From assembly GCA_963205175.1 (NCBI GenBank), contig CAUJIW010000161.1:1-32990 (forward strand): a stretch of DNA of 32,990 bases, written 5' to 3'. Positions 14,899 to 23,572 of this stretch are shown here, piece after piece. The DNA comes from Pseudomonadota bacterium. Its GTDB lineage: Bacteria; Pseudomonadota; Alphaproteobacteria; Sphingomonadales; Sphingomonadaceae. The notes beneath the pieces were generated by a model that worked only from the letters and a program-made list of their open reading frames with translations, had not been told where the DNA came from and ran no database searches. Position 1 is the stretch's first letter. Every line of letters starts with the position of its first letter. A program made the position numbers and the translations under genes.

Positions 14899-17046
14899 TC
14901 AGGCCGCCTGCCGCAAGGTCGTCAGGAAGCCATCCACTTGCGCCCGCAGATGCGCGGCCTGTCCGGTGAGCTGACGCGCCGCGTCCAGCACCTGCGCCGA
15001 ACCGATTCCGGCGCGGTCGGCTGCCTGGGTGACGCCGACGATGTTGGTCGTCACGGTCTGCGCGCCCTGCGCCACGTCCTGGACGCTGCGCGTGATCTCG
15101 TCGGTCGCGGCGCTCTGCTGATTGACGGCCGAGGCAATCGAGGTGGCGATACGGCTCATGTCCTCCACCATGCCGGTGAAGGTGGCAATGGCGGCCGAGG
15201 AATGTTTGGTCGCCGACTGGATGGCCTGAATCTCGCCCGCGATCTCCTGGGTGGCGCTGGCGGTCTGACCCGCCAGCTGCTTGACCTCCGAGGCCACCAC
15301 GGCGAAGCCCTTGCCGGCGTCGCCGGCGCGCGCCGCCTCGATGGTGGCGTTGAGTGCCAGCAGGTTGGTCTGGCTGGCGATGGCATTGATGATCTCGATG
15401 ACACCGCTGATCCGGTCGGCGATCGTCACCATGCCGGTCACGGCGTCGGTGCTGACCTGCGCCTGCTCCACCGCTTTCTCCGACACCTCGCTCGACTGCT
15501 GTGCCTGACGGCCGATTTCCTGCACGGACGCCGCCAGCTCCTCGGTCGCCGATGCCACCGTCTGGATACTCGCCGACGATTGCTCGGCGGCACTGGCCAC
15601 TGCGGTGGACTGCCGGCTGGTTTCGCTCGCCGCCTCCGACATGTCCTGCGCCGCCCCCTGCAACTGGGTCGCGGCCGCCGACACGGTGGTGACCAGGCTG
15701 CCGACGACCGTATCGAGATCCTGCGCCAGCTGGTTGAGCATCGCCTTGCGGTCGCGCTCCGCCGCCTGCCGCTGGGCCTCCTCGCGGTCACGCGCCGCCT
15801 GCTCGGCGGCCTCCTTCTCGCGGCGCGCGGCGGCCTCGGCTTCCTCCCGCTCATGGCGCAACCGCGCCTGCTCGGCTTCCAGCCGCTGCTTCTCGATGCC
15901 GGCCTCCTTGAAGACCTGGGTCGCCCGCGCCATGGCGCCGATCTCGTCGCGCCGGTCGCCACCGTGCACCATGACGCCAAGATCGCCGGCGGCGAGTTGC
16001 TGCATGGCCCGCGTCATGTTCCGGATCGGCACGATGATCGAGCGCGAGGCACCCCAGGCGACCATGCCGCTGACCACCAGAATGAGTCCGGCGCCGACCA
16101 GCACCAGCCAGGATTCGCGACTGGCATCACGCTCGATGCCCAGCGCGGTCTGGCCGAGATCGAGGGCGATCTTGTCCTCCACGGTCTTGATGGCATCAAT
16201 GCGCCGCGTCGCGGTCTCGAACCACTGCTGCGCCGACACGCCATCAAGCCGCGCGCCAGCGCCGGCCTGGATAATCGCCTGGCGCAGCTGCTGGAGTTCG
16301 GCGGTGGCGCCACCACGCATGGTATCCTGGTAGGCCTTGACCAGATCGGGCGTCCCGTAAACCTCGAAGTTGCGGAACAGCGCATCCTGCACGCTGATCA
16401 GACCCACCAGCGTGTTGAACTGCGCGGGCGTGAACTGGCCGGCGGCCAGCCCGGCGGCCCCGGTGGCCCGCTCCTGGCCCGCCCGCTCCTTGGCCGCCAT
16501 GAAGCTGAGGTAGGCGACAACCGCGTTCGACACCCGCGAGCTGCTGCTGGCCTTCGAGCCCTCTCCCGCGACGTCCAGCAGGCCGCCAATGGTGGCCGTA
16601 TAGTAACCGGCGGCATCGGCCGGACTGACCGCCATGGCGTCCACGCGCTGACGGTTGGCGTCGAGCAGCCTGATCTGGCCGAGGCTGGCCTCAAGACCCG
16701 ACTGGAAGCGCGGGGAATAGCTGGCGACATCGATCCGCTCCAGCGCCCTGGCAAAATCCCGACGGGCAGTGTCGGTAGCCTGGCGCAGGCCCGGCAAGGT
16801 ATCCCGCATTTCCGCGCCACGGCTGCTGAGGAATGTGGCGGTGGCGCCGCGTTCACGCTGCATGTTGTGGATCAACGCACTGAGATCGACGGTGAATCGC
16901 GACAGCGTCTCCAGCTGAGCGGCCTCAATGGCCTTTTCCCGGCTCTGCAAGCCCGTCCAGCCCAGCGCCAGAACCAGCGCCAGCACCGGCACGATCAGGG
17001 TGATCAGCATCTTCCGCGCGATCGGCGCGTGATCCAGCATGTTCAT
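14899..17046 (-). CDS. Methyl-accepting chemotaxis protein with NIT sensor domain
   Basis: About 715 residues. A membrane segment near residues 12-30 is followed by a large periplasmic helical domain containing [16 protein letters not shown], typical of the NIT (nitrate/nitrite-sensing) family. A second membrane segment (about 318-338, [18 protein letters not shown]), a HAMP domain ([20 protein letters not shown]), a Glu/Ala/Arg-rich coiled coil, and a full MCP signalling domain follow, with the hairpin tip [33 protein letters not shown]. It would pass periplasmic ligand signals to CheA/CheW. The ATG at 17044-17046 has a GGGAGGA site; an upstream extension of 31 codons lacks family sequence. 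No chemotaxis genes are nearby, so it is an orphan receptor. The ligand is not proven by the domain. Confidence 0.92.
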   Translation of the reverse strand: MNMLDHAPIARKMLITLIVPVLALVLALGWTGLQSREKAIEAAQLETLSRFTVDLSALIHNMQRERGATATFLSSRGAEMRDTLPGLRQATDTARRDFARALERIDVASYSPRFQSGLEASLGQIRLLDANRQRVDAMAVSPADAAGYYTATIGGLLDVAGEGSKASSSSRVSNAVVAYLSFMAAKERAGQERATGAAGLAAGQFTPAQFNTLVGLISVQDALFRNFEVYGTPDLVKAYQDTMRGGATAELQQLRQAIIQAGAGARLDGVSAQQWFETATRRIDAIKTVEDKIALDLGQTALGIERDASRESWLVLVGAGLILVVSGMVAWGASRSIIVPIRNMTRAMQQLAAGDLGVMVHGGDRRDEIGAMARATQVFKEAGIEKQRLEAEQARLRHEREEAEAAARREKEAAEQAARDREEAQRQAAERDRKAMLNQLAQDLDTVVGSLVTTVSAAATQLQGAAQDMSEAASETSRQSTAVASAAEQSSASIQTVASATEELAASVQEIGRQAQQSSEVSEKAVEQAQVSTDAVTGMVTIADRISGVIEIINAIASQTNLLALNATIEAARAGDAGKGFAVVASEVKQLAGQTASATQEIAGEIQAIQSATKHSSAAIATFTGMVEDMSRIATSIASAVNQQSAATDEITRSVQDVAQGAQTVTTNIVGVTQAADRAGIGSAQVLDAARQLTGQAAHLRAQVDGFLTTLRQAA

Positions 17047-17245
17047 GGGTGTCCTCCCTCTCCCGGCATCCATCGCCTGGCGGCCACAAGGCAGGCCAGG
17101 GCGTGAACACCTGATATTTTGATGGAGAGTCGATACCACACACCTCTGAACAAACTGCTAAGACGAATGAATTGGTCTGTGTTGCAGATCGCCATGGTTC
17201 CGACCAGCCGCGGTCCATCCGACGCGACTGGAAGCCCGGACGCGT

Positions 17246-18037
17246 CTACAGCAGAAACGCGCCGCGCATCACTTCGATGGCGTGACCCGCCATGTCGACG
17301 CGGTCGCCCCGCAGGTGGCACCACAGCTCGCCGCCACGCCGCGAAATCTGGCGCGCGAACAGTGCGGTCTTACCCAGTTCAGCCGCCCAGTAGGGGATCA
17401 GCCGGCAATGGGCCGAGCCGGTCACCGGGTCTTCGTCGATCCCCACCGACGGCGCGAAGAAGCGGGAGACGAAATCGCAGTCCGCGCCCGGCGCGGTCGC
17501 CATCACCTGCGCGTCCAGGCGCTTCAGCGCCGCCATATCGGGCGCCAGCGCCGCCACCGCTGCGGCATCGGCAAAGCGGGCGAGCCAATATCCGCCGTGG
17601 TGCAGCACGGCCTGCGGCACCGCCCCCAGCGCCTCGGCCAGCCCGGGCAGGGCGGCCGGCGCGACGTGATAGGCGGGAAAGTCGAGGTTGATCCGCCCGA
17701 CGGCGTCGCGGCTGACCACCAGAGTGCCAGCGCTCAGGGTGGTGAAGCGGATGTCGGCGCGCGTGTGCCCGAGATGGGCATAGACCACATGGGCCGCCGC
17801 CAGCGTGGCATGGCCGCACAAGGCGACCTCCACCGTCGGCGTGAACCAGCGGATCAGATAATCCCCGTCCCCGCCGGGCGTCGCCACCAGAAAGGCGGTT
17901 TCCGCCAGATTGTTCTCCGCCGCGATCGCCTGCATGGTCTCGCCCGGCAACCAGGCCTGCAGCGGCATGATGGCGGCGGGATTGCCAGCAAACGGCCGGC
18001 TGGCGAAGGCATCCACCTGATAGAGCGGCAAGGTCAT
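17246..18037 (-). CDS. PhzF-family isomerase/epimerase-like protein
   Basis: A 263-residue protein of the PhzF superfamily (diaminopimelate-epimerase fold). Recognisable parts are YQVDAFASRPFAGNPAA, the catalytic Glu46 in ENNLAETAF, CGHATLAAAHVV, and DPVTGSAHCRLIPYW near the C-terminus. No phenazine genes are present, so this is a general PhzF-like enzyme of unknown substrate, not evidence of phenazine production. Its ATG overlaps the stop of the upstream cation exporter by 4 nt (18034-18037), so it is the last gene of a coupled pdxH-exporter-phzF unit. Confidence 0.9.
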   Translation of the reverse strand: MTLPLYQVDAFASRPFAGNPAAIMPLQAWLPGETMQAIAAENNLAETAFLVATPGGDGDYLIRWFTPTVEVALCGHATLAAAHVVYAHLGHTRADIRFTTLSAGTLVVSRDAVGRINLDFPAYHVAPAALPGLAEALGAVPQAVLHHGGYWLARFADAAAVAALAPDMAALKRLDAQVMATAPGADCDFVSRFFAPSVGIDEDPVTGSAHCRLIPYWAAELGKTALFARQISRRGGELWCHLRGDRVDMAGHAIEVMRGAFLL

Positions 18038-18966
18038 GGGGCGGCCTCCGTTTCCGGGGCATCCAGTGCGCGCCGGCGCCGCTCCCGGTGCCCCTCCGGG
18101 TCGACGTGGATCAGGATGTCAGCCTGCGGGAAGGCGCGCGCCAGCGCGTCTTCCACCGCGTCGGCGACCTTGTGCGCGGCGGCGACCGTCATGTCGGCGT
18201 CAACCCAGATGTGGAACTGGATGAACTCGTCGGCGCCGCTGGAGCGGGTCCGCAATTCATGCAGGCCACGCACCTGCGGATGGGCCTCGACGATGTCGAT
18301 GACCTGTCGCCGGCGGGCGGCGGGCCATTCCTTGTCCATCAGCATGTCGAGCGCGTGACTGGCGGCACGCACCGCCCCCCAGGCGAGATAGAGCGCGATG
18401 CCGATGCCGAACAGCGCGTCGGCGCCATGCAGGCCGGCCCAGGCCTCGATGACCAGGGCGGCGATGACCGAACTGTTGAGCAGCAGGTCGCTTTGGTAAT
18501 GCAGCTGGTCGGTGCGGATGGCGATCGACCGGGTGCGCTGCACCACCATCCGCTGATAGAGCACCAGCAGCAGTGTTGCGACGATCGCGACCAGCGACAC
18601 ACCGACGCCCATCTCTGGCGCCACCACCGGCTGGGGATGAATGAAGCGGTCTACCGCCCGCAGGCCGATGCCCGCCGCCGAGACCAGGATGATGCCGGTC
18701 TGCATCAGCGCGGCAATGGCCTCCGCCTTGCCGTGACCGAAACGGTGCTGGTCGTCGGCTGGTGTCGCCGCCACCTTGACCGCGAACAGCGTGATCAGCG
18801 AGGCGAGCAGATCCAGTGCCGAATCCGCCAGCGACCCCAGCATGGCGACAGAGCCGGTCTTGGCCGTCGCCACCACCTTGAGGACGATCAGCAGCACCGC
18901 GACCACCGTCGAGGCGATGGCGGCCCTGCGGGTCAGCCGGGCGATGGTGGCGCGCGAACCGCTCAC
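18034..18966 (-). CDS. Cation diffusion facilitator (FieF-like metal exporter)
   Basis: A 310-residue inner-membrane CDF transporter that exports divalent metals by proton antiport. The transport-site residues match FieF with a constant offset: Asp48 and Asp52 ([12 protein letters not shown]), His156 and Asp160 (LHYQSDLL), and a [13 protein letters not shown] segment holding the second-site Asp71, His74 and His78. The cytoplasmic C-terminal domain ([31 protein letters not shown]) is intact. The DxxxD/HxxxD pattern is known from Zn/Fe/Cd carriers, but the exact metal is not decided. The start is GTG at 18964-18966, overlapping the pdxH stop by 4 nt. Confidence 0.93.
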   Translation of the reverse strand: MSGSRATIARLTRRAAIASTVVAVLLIVLKVVATAKTGSVAMLGSLADSALDLLASLITLFAVKVAATPADDQHRFGHGKAEAIAALMQTGIILVSAAGIGLRAVDRFIHPQPVVAPEMGVGVSLVAIVATLLLVLYQRMVVQRTRSIAIRTDQLHYQSDLLLNSSVIAALVIEAWAGLHGADALFGIGIALYLAWGAVRAASHALDMLMDKEWPAARRRQVIDIVEAHPQVRGLHELRTRSSGADEFIQFHIWVDADMTVAAAHKVADAVEDALARAFPQADILIHVDPEGHRERRRRALDAPETEAAP

Positions 18967-19550
18967 GGATACAGCCAGGTCCAGACCCAGCCGCCACCGG
19001 CATCGCGGGTGAACAGCCGGCGTTCATGCAGGCGAAACGGCCGGTCTTCCCAGAACTCGATGCGCTCCGGCGCCACCCGGAAGCCCGACCAATGCGGCGG
19101 ACGCGGCACGGTGCCAAGCCCGAAGCGGGCGGCTGTCTTGGCGATGCGCCCCATGAACGCGGCCCGGCTGTCCAGCGGGCGGGACTGGTCGGACGCCCAG
19201 GCGCCGATCTGCGAGTCGCGCGGCCGGCTGGCGAAATAGGCATCCGCCTCCTCCGGCGCCACCGGCGCCACCGGGCCCTCGATGCGGATCTGGCGGCGCA
19301 ACGACTTCCAGTGGAACAGCAGTGCTGCATGCGGATTGACCCGCAGCTGCTCGCCCTTGCGGCTCTCGAAGTTGGTGTAGAAGACGAACCCGCGCTCATC
19401 CCACCCCTTGAGCAGGACCATCCGCAGCGACGGCCGGCCCTGCGCGTCGGCGCTGGCCACGGCGACGGCGTTGGGGTCATTCAGCTCTTTGGCCTCGGCC
19501 TCGGCGAACCAGTGGCTAAACAGCGCGAAGGGATCGGTTTCGTCGGTCAT
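18963..19550 (-). CDS. pdxH: Pyridoxamine 5'-phosphate oxidase
   Basis: A 195-residue FMN enzyme that oxidises pyridoxine- or pyridoxamine-5'-phosphate to pyridoxal phosphate. Diagnostic stretches are [62 protein letters not shown], and the C-terminal [17 protein letters not shown]. The last residues are WTWLYP rather than the more common RLAP/RLSP, a small deviation. Start ATG 19548-19550; no strong ribosome site is visible. It heads a coupled unit with the cation exporter and phzF-like genes and is divergent from the dnaJ-like gene, an arrangement found in many alphaproteobacteria. Confidence 0.96.
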   Translation of the reverse strand: MTDETDPFALFSHWFAEAEAKELNDPNAVAVASADAQGRPSLRMVLLKGWDERGFVFYTNFESRKGEQLRVNPHAALLFHWKSLRRQIRIEGPVAPVAPEEADAYFASRPRDSQIGAWASDQSRPLDSRAAFMGRIAKTAARFGLGTVPRPPHWSGFRVAPERIEFWEDRPFRLHERRLFTRDAGGGWVWTWLYP

Positions 19551-19617
19551 GCATGGGGTTTACGCCGGGCGGGCCGGCATCGGCAACACCCTTCACAACC
19601 GCCACCGCGATGACTAC

Positions 19618-19661
19618 CTTGAAAGCCAAGCGTTGCATTTTTGCAACAGGTGAGGTGATCG
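19618..19661 (+). promoter_or_regulatory. Leader of the dnaJ-like gene with a 16-bp dyad
   Basis: The sequence CTTGAAA at 19618-19624 matches the -35 box of heat-shock sigma-32 promoters, but no matching -10 is found at the right spacing. A perfect hairpin GTTGCA-TTTT-TGCAAC (19632-19647) lies 14 nt before the start codon and just upstream of the GAGGTG ribosome site (19651-19656). It could be an operator or an mRNA structure affecting translation. Confidence 0.4.
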
Positions 19662-20609
19662 ATGGCAAAGGACCCCTATAGCGTTCTCGGTGTGGCCCGC
19701 ACTGCCAGCGAGGCCGAGATCAAGAAGGCATACCGCAAGCTCGCCAAGGAGCTGCACCCGGATCGCAACAAGAACGACCCCAAGGCGGCGGAGCGGTTCT
19801 CCGACGTTACGACGGCCTATGACATCATTGGTGACGCCGACAAGCGCGCCCAGTTCGACCGCGGCGAGATCGGCCCCGACGGCGCGCCGCGCTCGGCGTT
19901 CGAACAGGCCTATCGTACCCGCGGCAACGCTGCCGGCGGCGGCTTCGGGTTCGAAGGCGACCCGATGGACATCTTCTCGCAGTTCTTCGGCGGCGGCCGG
20001 GCGAGCGGCGCCGGGTTTGGCGGCGGCTTCAGTGGTGGCGGCATGGGTGGCGGCGCGGGAACGGGCGGTGGTCGTCCGCGCCCCAGGGGCCGCTCGGTCG
20101 AGTACCGGCTGACCATCCCCTTCGAGCAGGCCGCCCGGCTGGAGCCGCAGCGGCTGACCCTGCGCACCGGCAAGACCATCGAGATCAAGCTGCCGCCGGG
20201 CTTCACCGACGGCCAGCAGCTGCGCCTGGCCGGCCAGGGCGACCCCGGCCCCGGTGGTGCCGGCGACGCGCTGGTGACGCTGCATGTCGGCCCGCACGCC
20301 TGGTTTGCCCGCGAGGGCGACCAGGTACTCCTCGACCTGCCGGTCCGGCTCGACGAGGCGGTGCTGGGTGGCAAGGTCAAGGTGCCGACCGTCGACGGCG
20401 CGGTCATGCTCACCATCCCCGCCGGCTCCAACTCCGGCAAGGTGCTGCGGCTGCGCGGCAAGGGCTTCACCGGCAAGGACGGCACCCGCGGCGACCAGAT
20501 GGTGACGCTGCTGGTGGACATTCCGGCCGACGACCCCAAGCTCAAGGCCTTCGTCGAGTCATGGAGCGAAGGCCGCACAGCCAATCCCCGGGATCACCTG
20601 TTCAAGTAA
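19662..20609 (+). CDS. DnaJ/CbpA-like co-chaperone without zinc finger
   Basis: A 315-residue type-II J-protein. The J domain spans residues 4-70 (DPYSVLGVARTASEAEIKKAYRKLAKELHPD) with the HPD motif at 32-34 that stimulates DnaK ATPase. A Gly/Phe-rich linker follows (about 91-143). The CxxCxGxG zinc-finger repeats of true DnaJ are absent, and the two C-terminal substrate-binding beta-domains start near residue 145 (VEYRLTIPFEQAARLE, IEIKLPPGFTDGQQLRLAGQG, VMLTIPAGSNSGKVLRLRGKGF). This architecture matches CbpA rather than DnaJ. GAGGTG gives a good ribosome site. It is divergent from pdxH and probably has its own promoter. Confidence 0.93.
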   Translation: MAKDPYSVLGVARTASEAEIKKAYRKLAKELHPDRNKNDPKAAERFSDVTTAYDIIGDADKRAQFDRGEIGPDGAPRSAFEQAYRTRGNAAGGGFGFEGDPMDIFSQFFGGGRASGAGFGGGFSGGGMGGGAGTGGGRPRPRGRSVEYRLTIPFEQAARLEPQRLTLRTGKTIEIKLPPGFTDGQQLRLAGQGDPGPGGAGDALVTLHVGPHAWFAREGDQVLLDLPVRLDEAVLGGKVKVPTVDGAVMLTIPAGSNSGKVLRLRGKGFTGKDGTRGDQMVTLLVDIPADDPKLKAFVESWSEGRTANPRDHLFK

Positions 20610-20652
20610 GCCGGCGCTGGACGCGCGGGCGCGCGGCCGGCACATTGGGCTG

Positions 20653-21519
20653 ATGCTCGACCGGCTGCCCGCCCCGCTTCAGACCGCCTTCGCCGTGGTG
20701 CGCACCGCCGTGCTCGGATTCTGGGACGACGACGGCTTCATCCTCTCCGGCAACCTTGCCTATCTGGCGCTGCTGGCGCTGTTCCCGTTCATGATCTTCC
20801 TGGTCGTGCTGGCGGGTGCCATCGGCCGCACCACGGCTGGACTTGAGGCGGTGCACGCGTTCCTGGACGCCATGCCGCCCAACGTCGCGACCGCGCTGGC
20901 GGACCCGATCAACCAGGTGATTGGCCAGAGCGGGCGCGGACTGCTCACCTTCGGCGCCGTAGTCGCGATCTGGACCGCCGCCAGTTTCATCGAAACCGTG
21001 CGCGTGATCATTCACAAGGCCTACAACCACGACTCCGGACGGTCGATGTGGCAGTATCGGCTGGAGTCCTTCGTCATCGTCATCGGTTCTGCCATCCTGC
21101 TGCTGCTGGCGATGGCCGGTCAGTTCGCCTATGGCGCGGCGCGCAAGCTGGCGCTGACCTATCTGCCGTTCGCGGAAGGTGCGATCGAGGCCCTTGGCTG
21201 GCTGCGTTTTGGCGTCCTGCCGCTTGGCCTGTTCCTCGGCCTCTACGGCCTGTTTCTGTCGCTGACCCCCCGGCGGGCGCGACCGCGCGCCCACTGGCCC
21301 GGCGCCGTGCTCACCACCGCGGCCTGGATCGCCACCGCCTACCTGCTGCCCAAGGTGCTGGCGATGCTCGGCTCCTACGACCTGACCTACGGCAGCCTGG
21401 CCGGCGTCATGGTGGCGCTGCTGTTCTTCTACGTCGTCGGCGCCGGTCTGGTCATGGGCGCGCAGCTCAACGCTGCGCTCAAGTTATTGGATGAAAACCG
21501 GAAATCTCGATCGAGTTGA
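20653..21519 (+). CDS. YihY/BrkB-family inner-membrane protein
   Basis: A 288-residue membrane protein with about six hydrophobic segments (34-57, 96-116, 137-158, 184-204, 216-234, 247-272). The family marks are the AYLALLALFPFMIFL stretch, IWTAASFIETVRVIIHKAYN, and SYDLTYGSLAGVMVALLFFYVVGAGLVMGAQLNA, all typical of YihY/BrkB (once misnamed ribonuclease BN). The biochemical role is not established for the family. It lies 43 bp after the dnaJ-like gene and 63 bp before fabI, all in one direction. The ribosome site is weak. Confidence 0.88.
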   Translation: MLDRLPAPLQTAFAVVRTAVLGFWDDDGFILSGNLAYLALLALFPFMIFLVVLAGAIGRTTAGLEAVHAFLDAMPPNVATALADPINQVIGQSGRGLLTFGAVVAIWTAASFIETVRVIIHKAYNHDSGRSMWQYRLESFVIVIGSAILLLLAMAGQFAYGAARKLALTYLPFAEGAIEALGWLRFGVLPLGLFLGLYGLFLSLTPRRARPRAHWPGAVLTTAAWIATAYLLPKVLAMLGSYDLTYGSLAGVMVALLFFYVVGAGLVMGAQLNAALKLLDENRKSRSS

Positions 21520-21582
21520 CCCGCTGCCATGCCCGTGCGATGGACGCGGCCACATTCATGACCAACATGCGAAGGTGAGCGA

Positions 21583-22386
21583 ATGACAGGTCTGATGGCG
21601 GGTAAACGCGGCCTCATCATGGGGGTCGCCAACGACCGATCGCTGGCCTGGGGTATTGCCCAGGCAGTGCACGCGCAGGGCGCCGAGCTGGCGTTCAGCT
21701 ATCAGGGCGAGGCGCTGGAGAAGCGGGTGCGTCCGCTGGCGGAGTCGATCGGGCAGGATTTCCTGCTGGAGTGCGACGTCTCCAGCATGGACTCCATCGA
21801 TGCGACCTTCGCCGCGCTTCAGGCGCGCTGGGGCACCATCGACTTCGTGGTGCATGCCATCGGCTACTCCAACAAGGACGAGCTGCGCGGCCGCTACGCC
21901 GACACCTCGCTCGACAACTTCCTGATGACCATGAACATCAGCTGCTATTCCTTCACCGCCGTCGCCCGGCGCGCGATGGCGCTGATGCCAAACGGCGGCT
22001 CGCTGCTGACGCTGACCTATTATGGCGCCGAGAAGGTGGTGCCGCACTACAACGTGATGGGCGTCGCCAAGTCGGCGCTGGAGACCAGCGTCAAATATCT
22101 CGCCATGGACCTGGGTCCGGACAACATCCGCGTCAACGCCATCTCCGCCGGCCCGATCAAGACGCTGGCGGCCTCCGGCATCGGTGACTTCCGCTACATT
22201 CTGAAGTGGAACGAGCTGAACTCGCCGCTGCGACGCAACGTCACCATCGAGGACGTCGGCGGCGCCGGGCTCTATCTGCTGTCCGACCTCGCCTCCGGCG
22301 TGACCGGCGAAATCCACCACGTGGATGCCGGCTACAACGTCATCGGCATGAAGGCCGAGGACGCGCCCGACATCGCGCTCGCCTGA
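21583..22386 (+). CDS. fabI: Enoyl-[acyl-carrier-protein] reductase (NADH)
   Basis: A 267-residue SDR-type enoyl-ACP reductase for the last reductive step of each fatty-acid elongation cycle. It has the FabI-specific start [41 protein letters not shown], and the [22 protein letters not shown] block. The catalytic Tyr156 and Lys163 (Y-x6-K) fall at the same residue numbers as in E. coli FabI. The C-terminal [26 protein letters not shown] segment is the substrate-loop region. The ribosome site AAGGTGAG is well placed. It is 17 bp upstream of aroC and co-oriented, a pairing seen in many alphaproteobacteria. Confidence 0.97.
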   Translation: MTGLMAGKRGLIMGVANDRSLAWGIAQAVHAQGAELAFSYQGEALEKRVRPLAESIGQDFLLECDVSSMDSIDATFAALQARWGTIDFVVHAIGYSNKDELRGRYADTSLDNFLMTMNISCYSFTAVARRAMALMPNGGSLLTLTYYGAEKVVPHYNVMGVAKSALETSVKYLAMDLGPDNIRVNAISAGPIKTLAASGIGDFRYILKWNELNSPLRRNVTIEDVGGAGLYLLSDLASGVTGEIHHVDAGYNVIGMKAEDAPDIALA

Positions 22387-22403
22387 CGGAGCCGAGACGA
22401 CCC

Positions 22404-23489
22404 ATGTCCTGGAACAGCTTCGGCCACCTGCTGCGCTTCACCACCTGGGGGGAATCCCACGGGCCGGCGCTGGGCGCGGTGGTCGACGGCTGCCCGCCGG
22501 GCCTGCCGCTCAGTGAAGCCCATATCCAGCCGTTCCTCGACAAGCGCCGCCCCGGCCAGTCCCGCTTCACCACCCAGCGCCAGGAACCGGATCAGGTGCG
22601 CATCCTCTCCGGCGTGTTCGAGGGGCGCACCACCGGAACGCCGATCAGTCTGCTGATCGAGAACACCGACCAGCGCTCGAAGGACTATGGCGACATCGCC
22701 GAGCGCTATCGCCCCGGTCACGCCGACTACACCTATGACGCCAAGTACGGCATCCGCGACTATCGCGGCGGCGGGCGTTCCTCGGCGCGCGAGACCGCGG
22801 CCCGCGTCGCCGCCGGCGCCGTCGCCCGGGTCATCCTCGGCGAAAGCATCCGTATCCGCGGCTATCTGGTGGAACTGGGCGGTGAGGCCATCGACCGCAC
22901 CCGGTTTGATGATGCCGCCATCGACGCCAACCCGTTCTTCTGCCCGGACCCTGCCGCCGCCGACCGCTGGGCGACCGCGCTGGACGCCGCCCGCAAGGAC
23001 GGCTCCTCGCTGGGGGCGGTGGTCGAGGTGGTGGCGACCGGCGTGCCCGTCGGTCTGGGCGCGCCGCTCTACGCCAAGCTGGACCAGGAGCTCGCCAGCG
23101 CGATGATGAGCATCAATGCGGTCAAGGGCGTCGAGATCGGCGACGGCTTCGCCGCGGCCCGCCTGCGCGGCGAGGACAACGCCGACCCCATGCGCCTGGG
23201 CGCCGATGGCCGGCCGGTGTTTCTGTCCAACCACGCCGGCGGCATTCTCGGCGGCATCTCGACGGGCCAGGACGTCATTGTCCGACTGGCGATCAAACCG
23301 ACATCGTCCATCCTGACGCCGGTGCCGAGCATCACCCGCGCCGGCGCGGAAGTGGATGTGCTGACCAAGGGCCGTCACGACCCGTGCGTCGGCATCCGCG
23401 CCGCCCCCGTCGCGGAAGCGATGATGGCGCTGGTGCTCGCCGACCAGTTACTGCTCGACCGCGCGCAATGTCCGCGCAACGGAAGCTGA
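22404..23489 (+). CDS. aroC: Chorismate synthase
   Basis: A 361-residue enzyme that converts 5-enolpyruvylshikimate-3-phosphate to chorismate with reduced FMN, the last step of the shikimate pathway. Signature stretches are [77 protein letters not shown], and the C-terminal [18 protein letters not shown]. The ATG at 22404 is the only start giving the family N-terminus; the frame runs open upstream across the end of fabI. GGAG lies 12 nt upstream. The short spacer after fabI suggests co-transcription. Downstream the composition changes to A/T-rich, with no hairpin terminator seen. Confidence 0.97.
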   Translation: MSWNSFGHLLRFTTWGESHGPALGAVVDGCPPGLPLSEAHIQPFLDKRRPGQSRFTTQRQEPDQVRILSGVFEGRTTGTPISLLIENTDQRSKDYGDIAERYRPGHADYTYDAKYGIRDYRGGGRSSARETAARVAAGAVARVILGESIRIRGYLVELGGEAIDRTRFDDAAIDANPFFCPDPAAADRWATALDAARKDGSSLGAVVEVVATGVPVGLGAPLYAKLDQELASAMMSINAVKGVEIGDGFAAARLRGEDNADPMRLGADGRPVFLSNHAGGILGGISTGQDVIVRLAIKPTSSILTPVPSITRAGAEVDVLTKGRHDPCVGIRAAPVAEAMMALVLADQLLLDRAQCPRNGS

Positions 23490-23523
23490 TTATTTATTCA
23501 ACATATTATTAATCGAGCGACAG

Positions 23524-23536
23524 TTGACTTGGTCAA
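23524..23536 (+). promoter_or_regulatory. TTGAC dyad / possible promoter before the first TonB receptor
   Basis: A perfect dyad TTGAC-TTG-GTCAA lies in the A/T-rich 83-bp spacer after aroC. Its left part, TTGACT (23524-23529), is also a good -35 hexamer, with CATAGT 15 bp further on as a weak -10. If both readings hold, an overlapping repressor could block this promoter. The regulator cannot be named. Confidence 0.35.
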
Positions 23537-23572
23537 TTGGCGCCCATAGTCGCCTGTTCAACAAGATGGGCA

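Noticed and set aside
14938..17106. Plus-strand open frame of about 720 codons opposite the chemoreceptor
   Set aside because: Shadow of the MCP gene; composition is Arg/His/Gly-rich and no ribosome site is seen. The similar frame at 12673-14796 opposite the cyclase is rejected for the same reason.
17246..18037. Phenazine biosynthesis locus suggested by the PhzF-like gene
   Set aside because: PhzF-like proteins are widespread; none of phzA/B/C/D/E/G is present.
19618..19640. Complete sigma-32 promoter for the dnaJ-like gene
   Set aside because: The -35 CTTGAAA is present but a CCCCAT-like -10 at 13-17 bp spacing is not; kept only as a low-confidence regulatory note.
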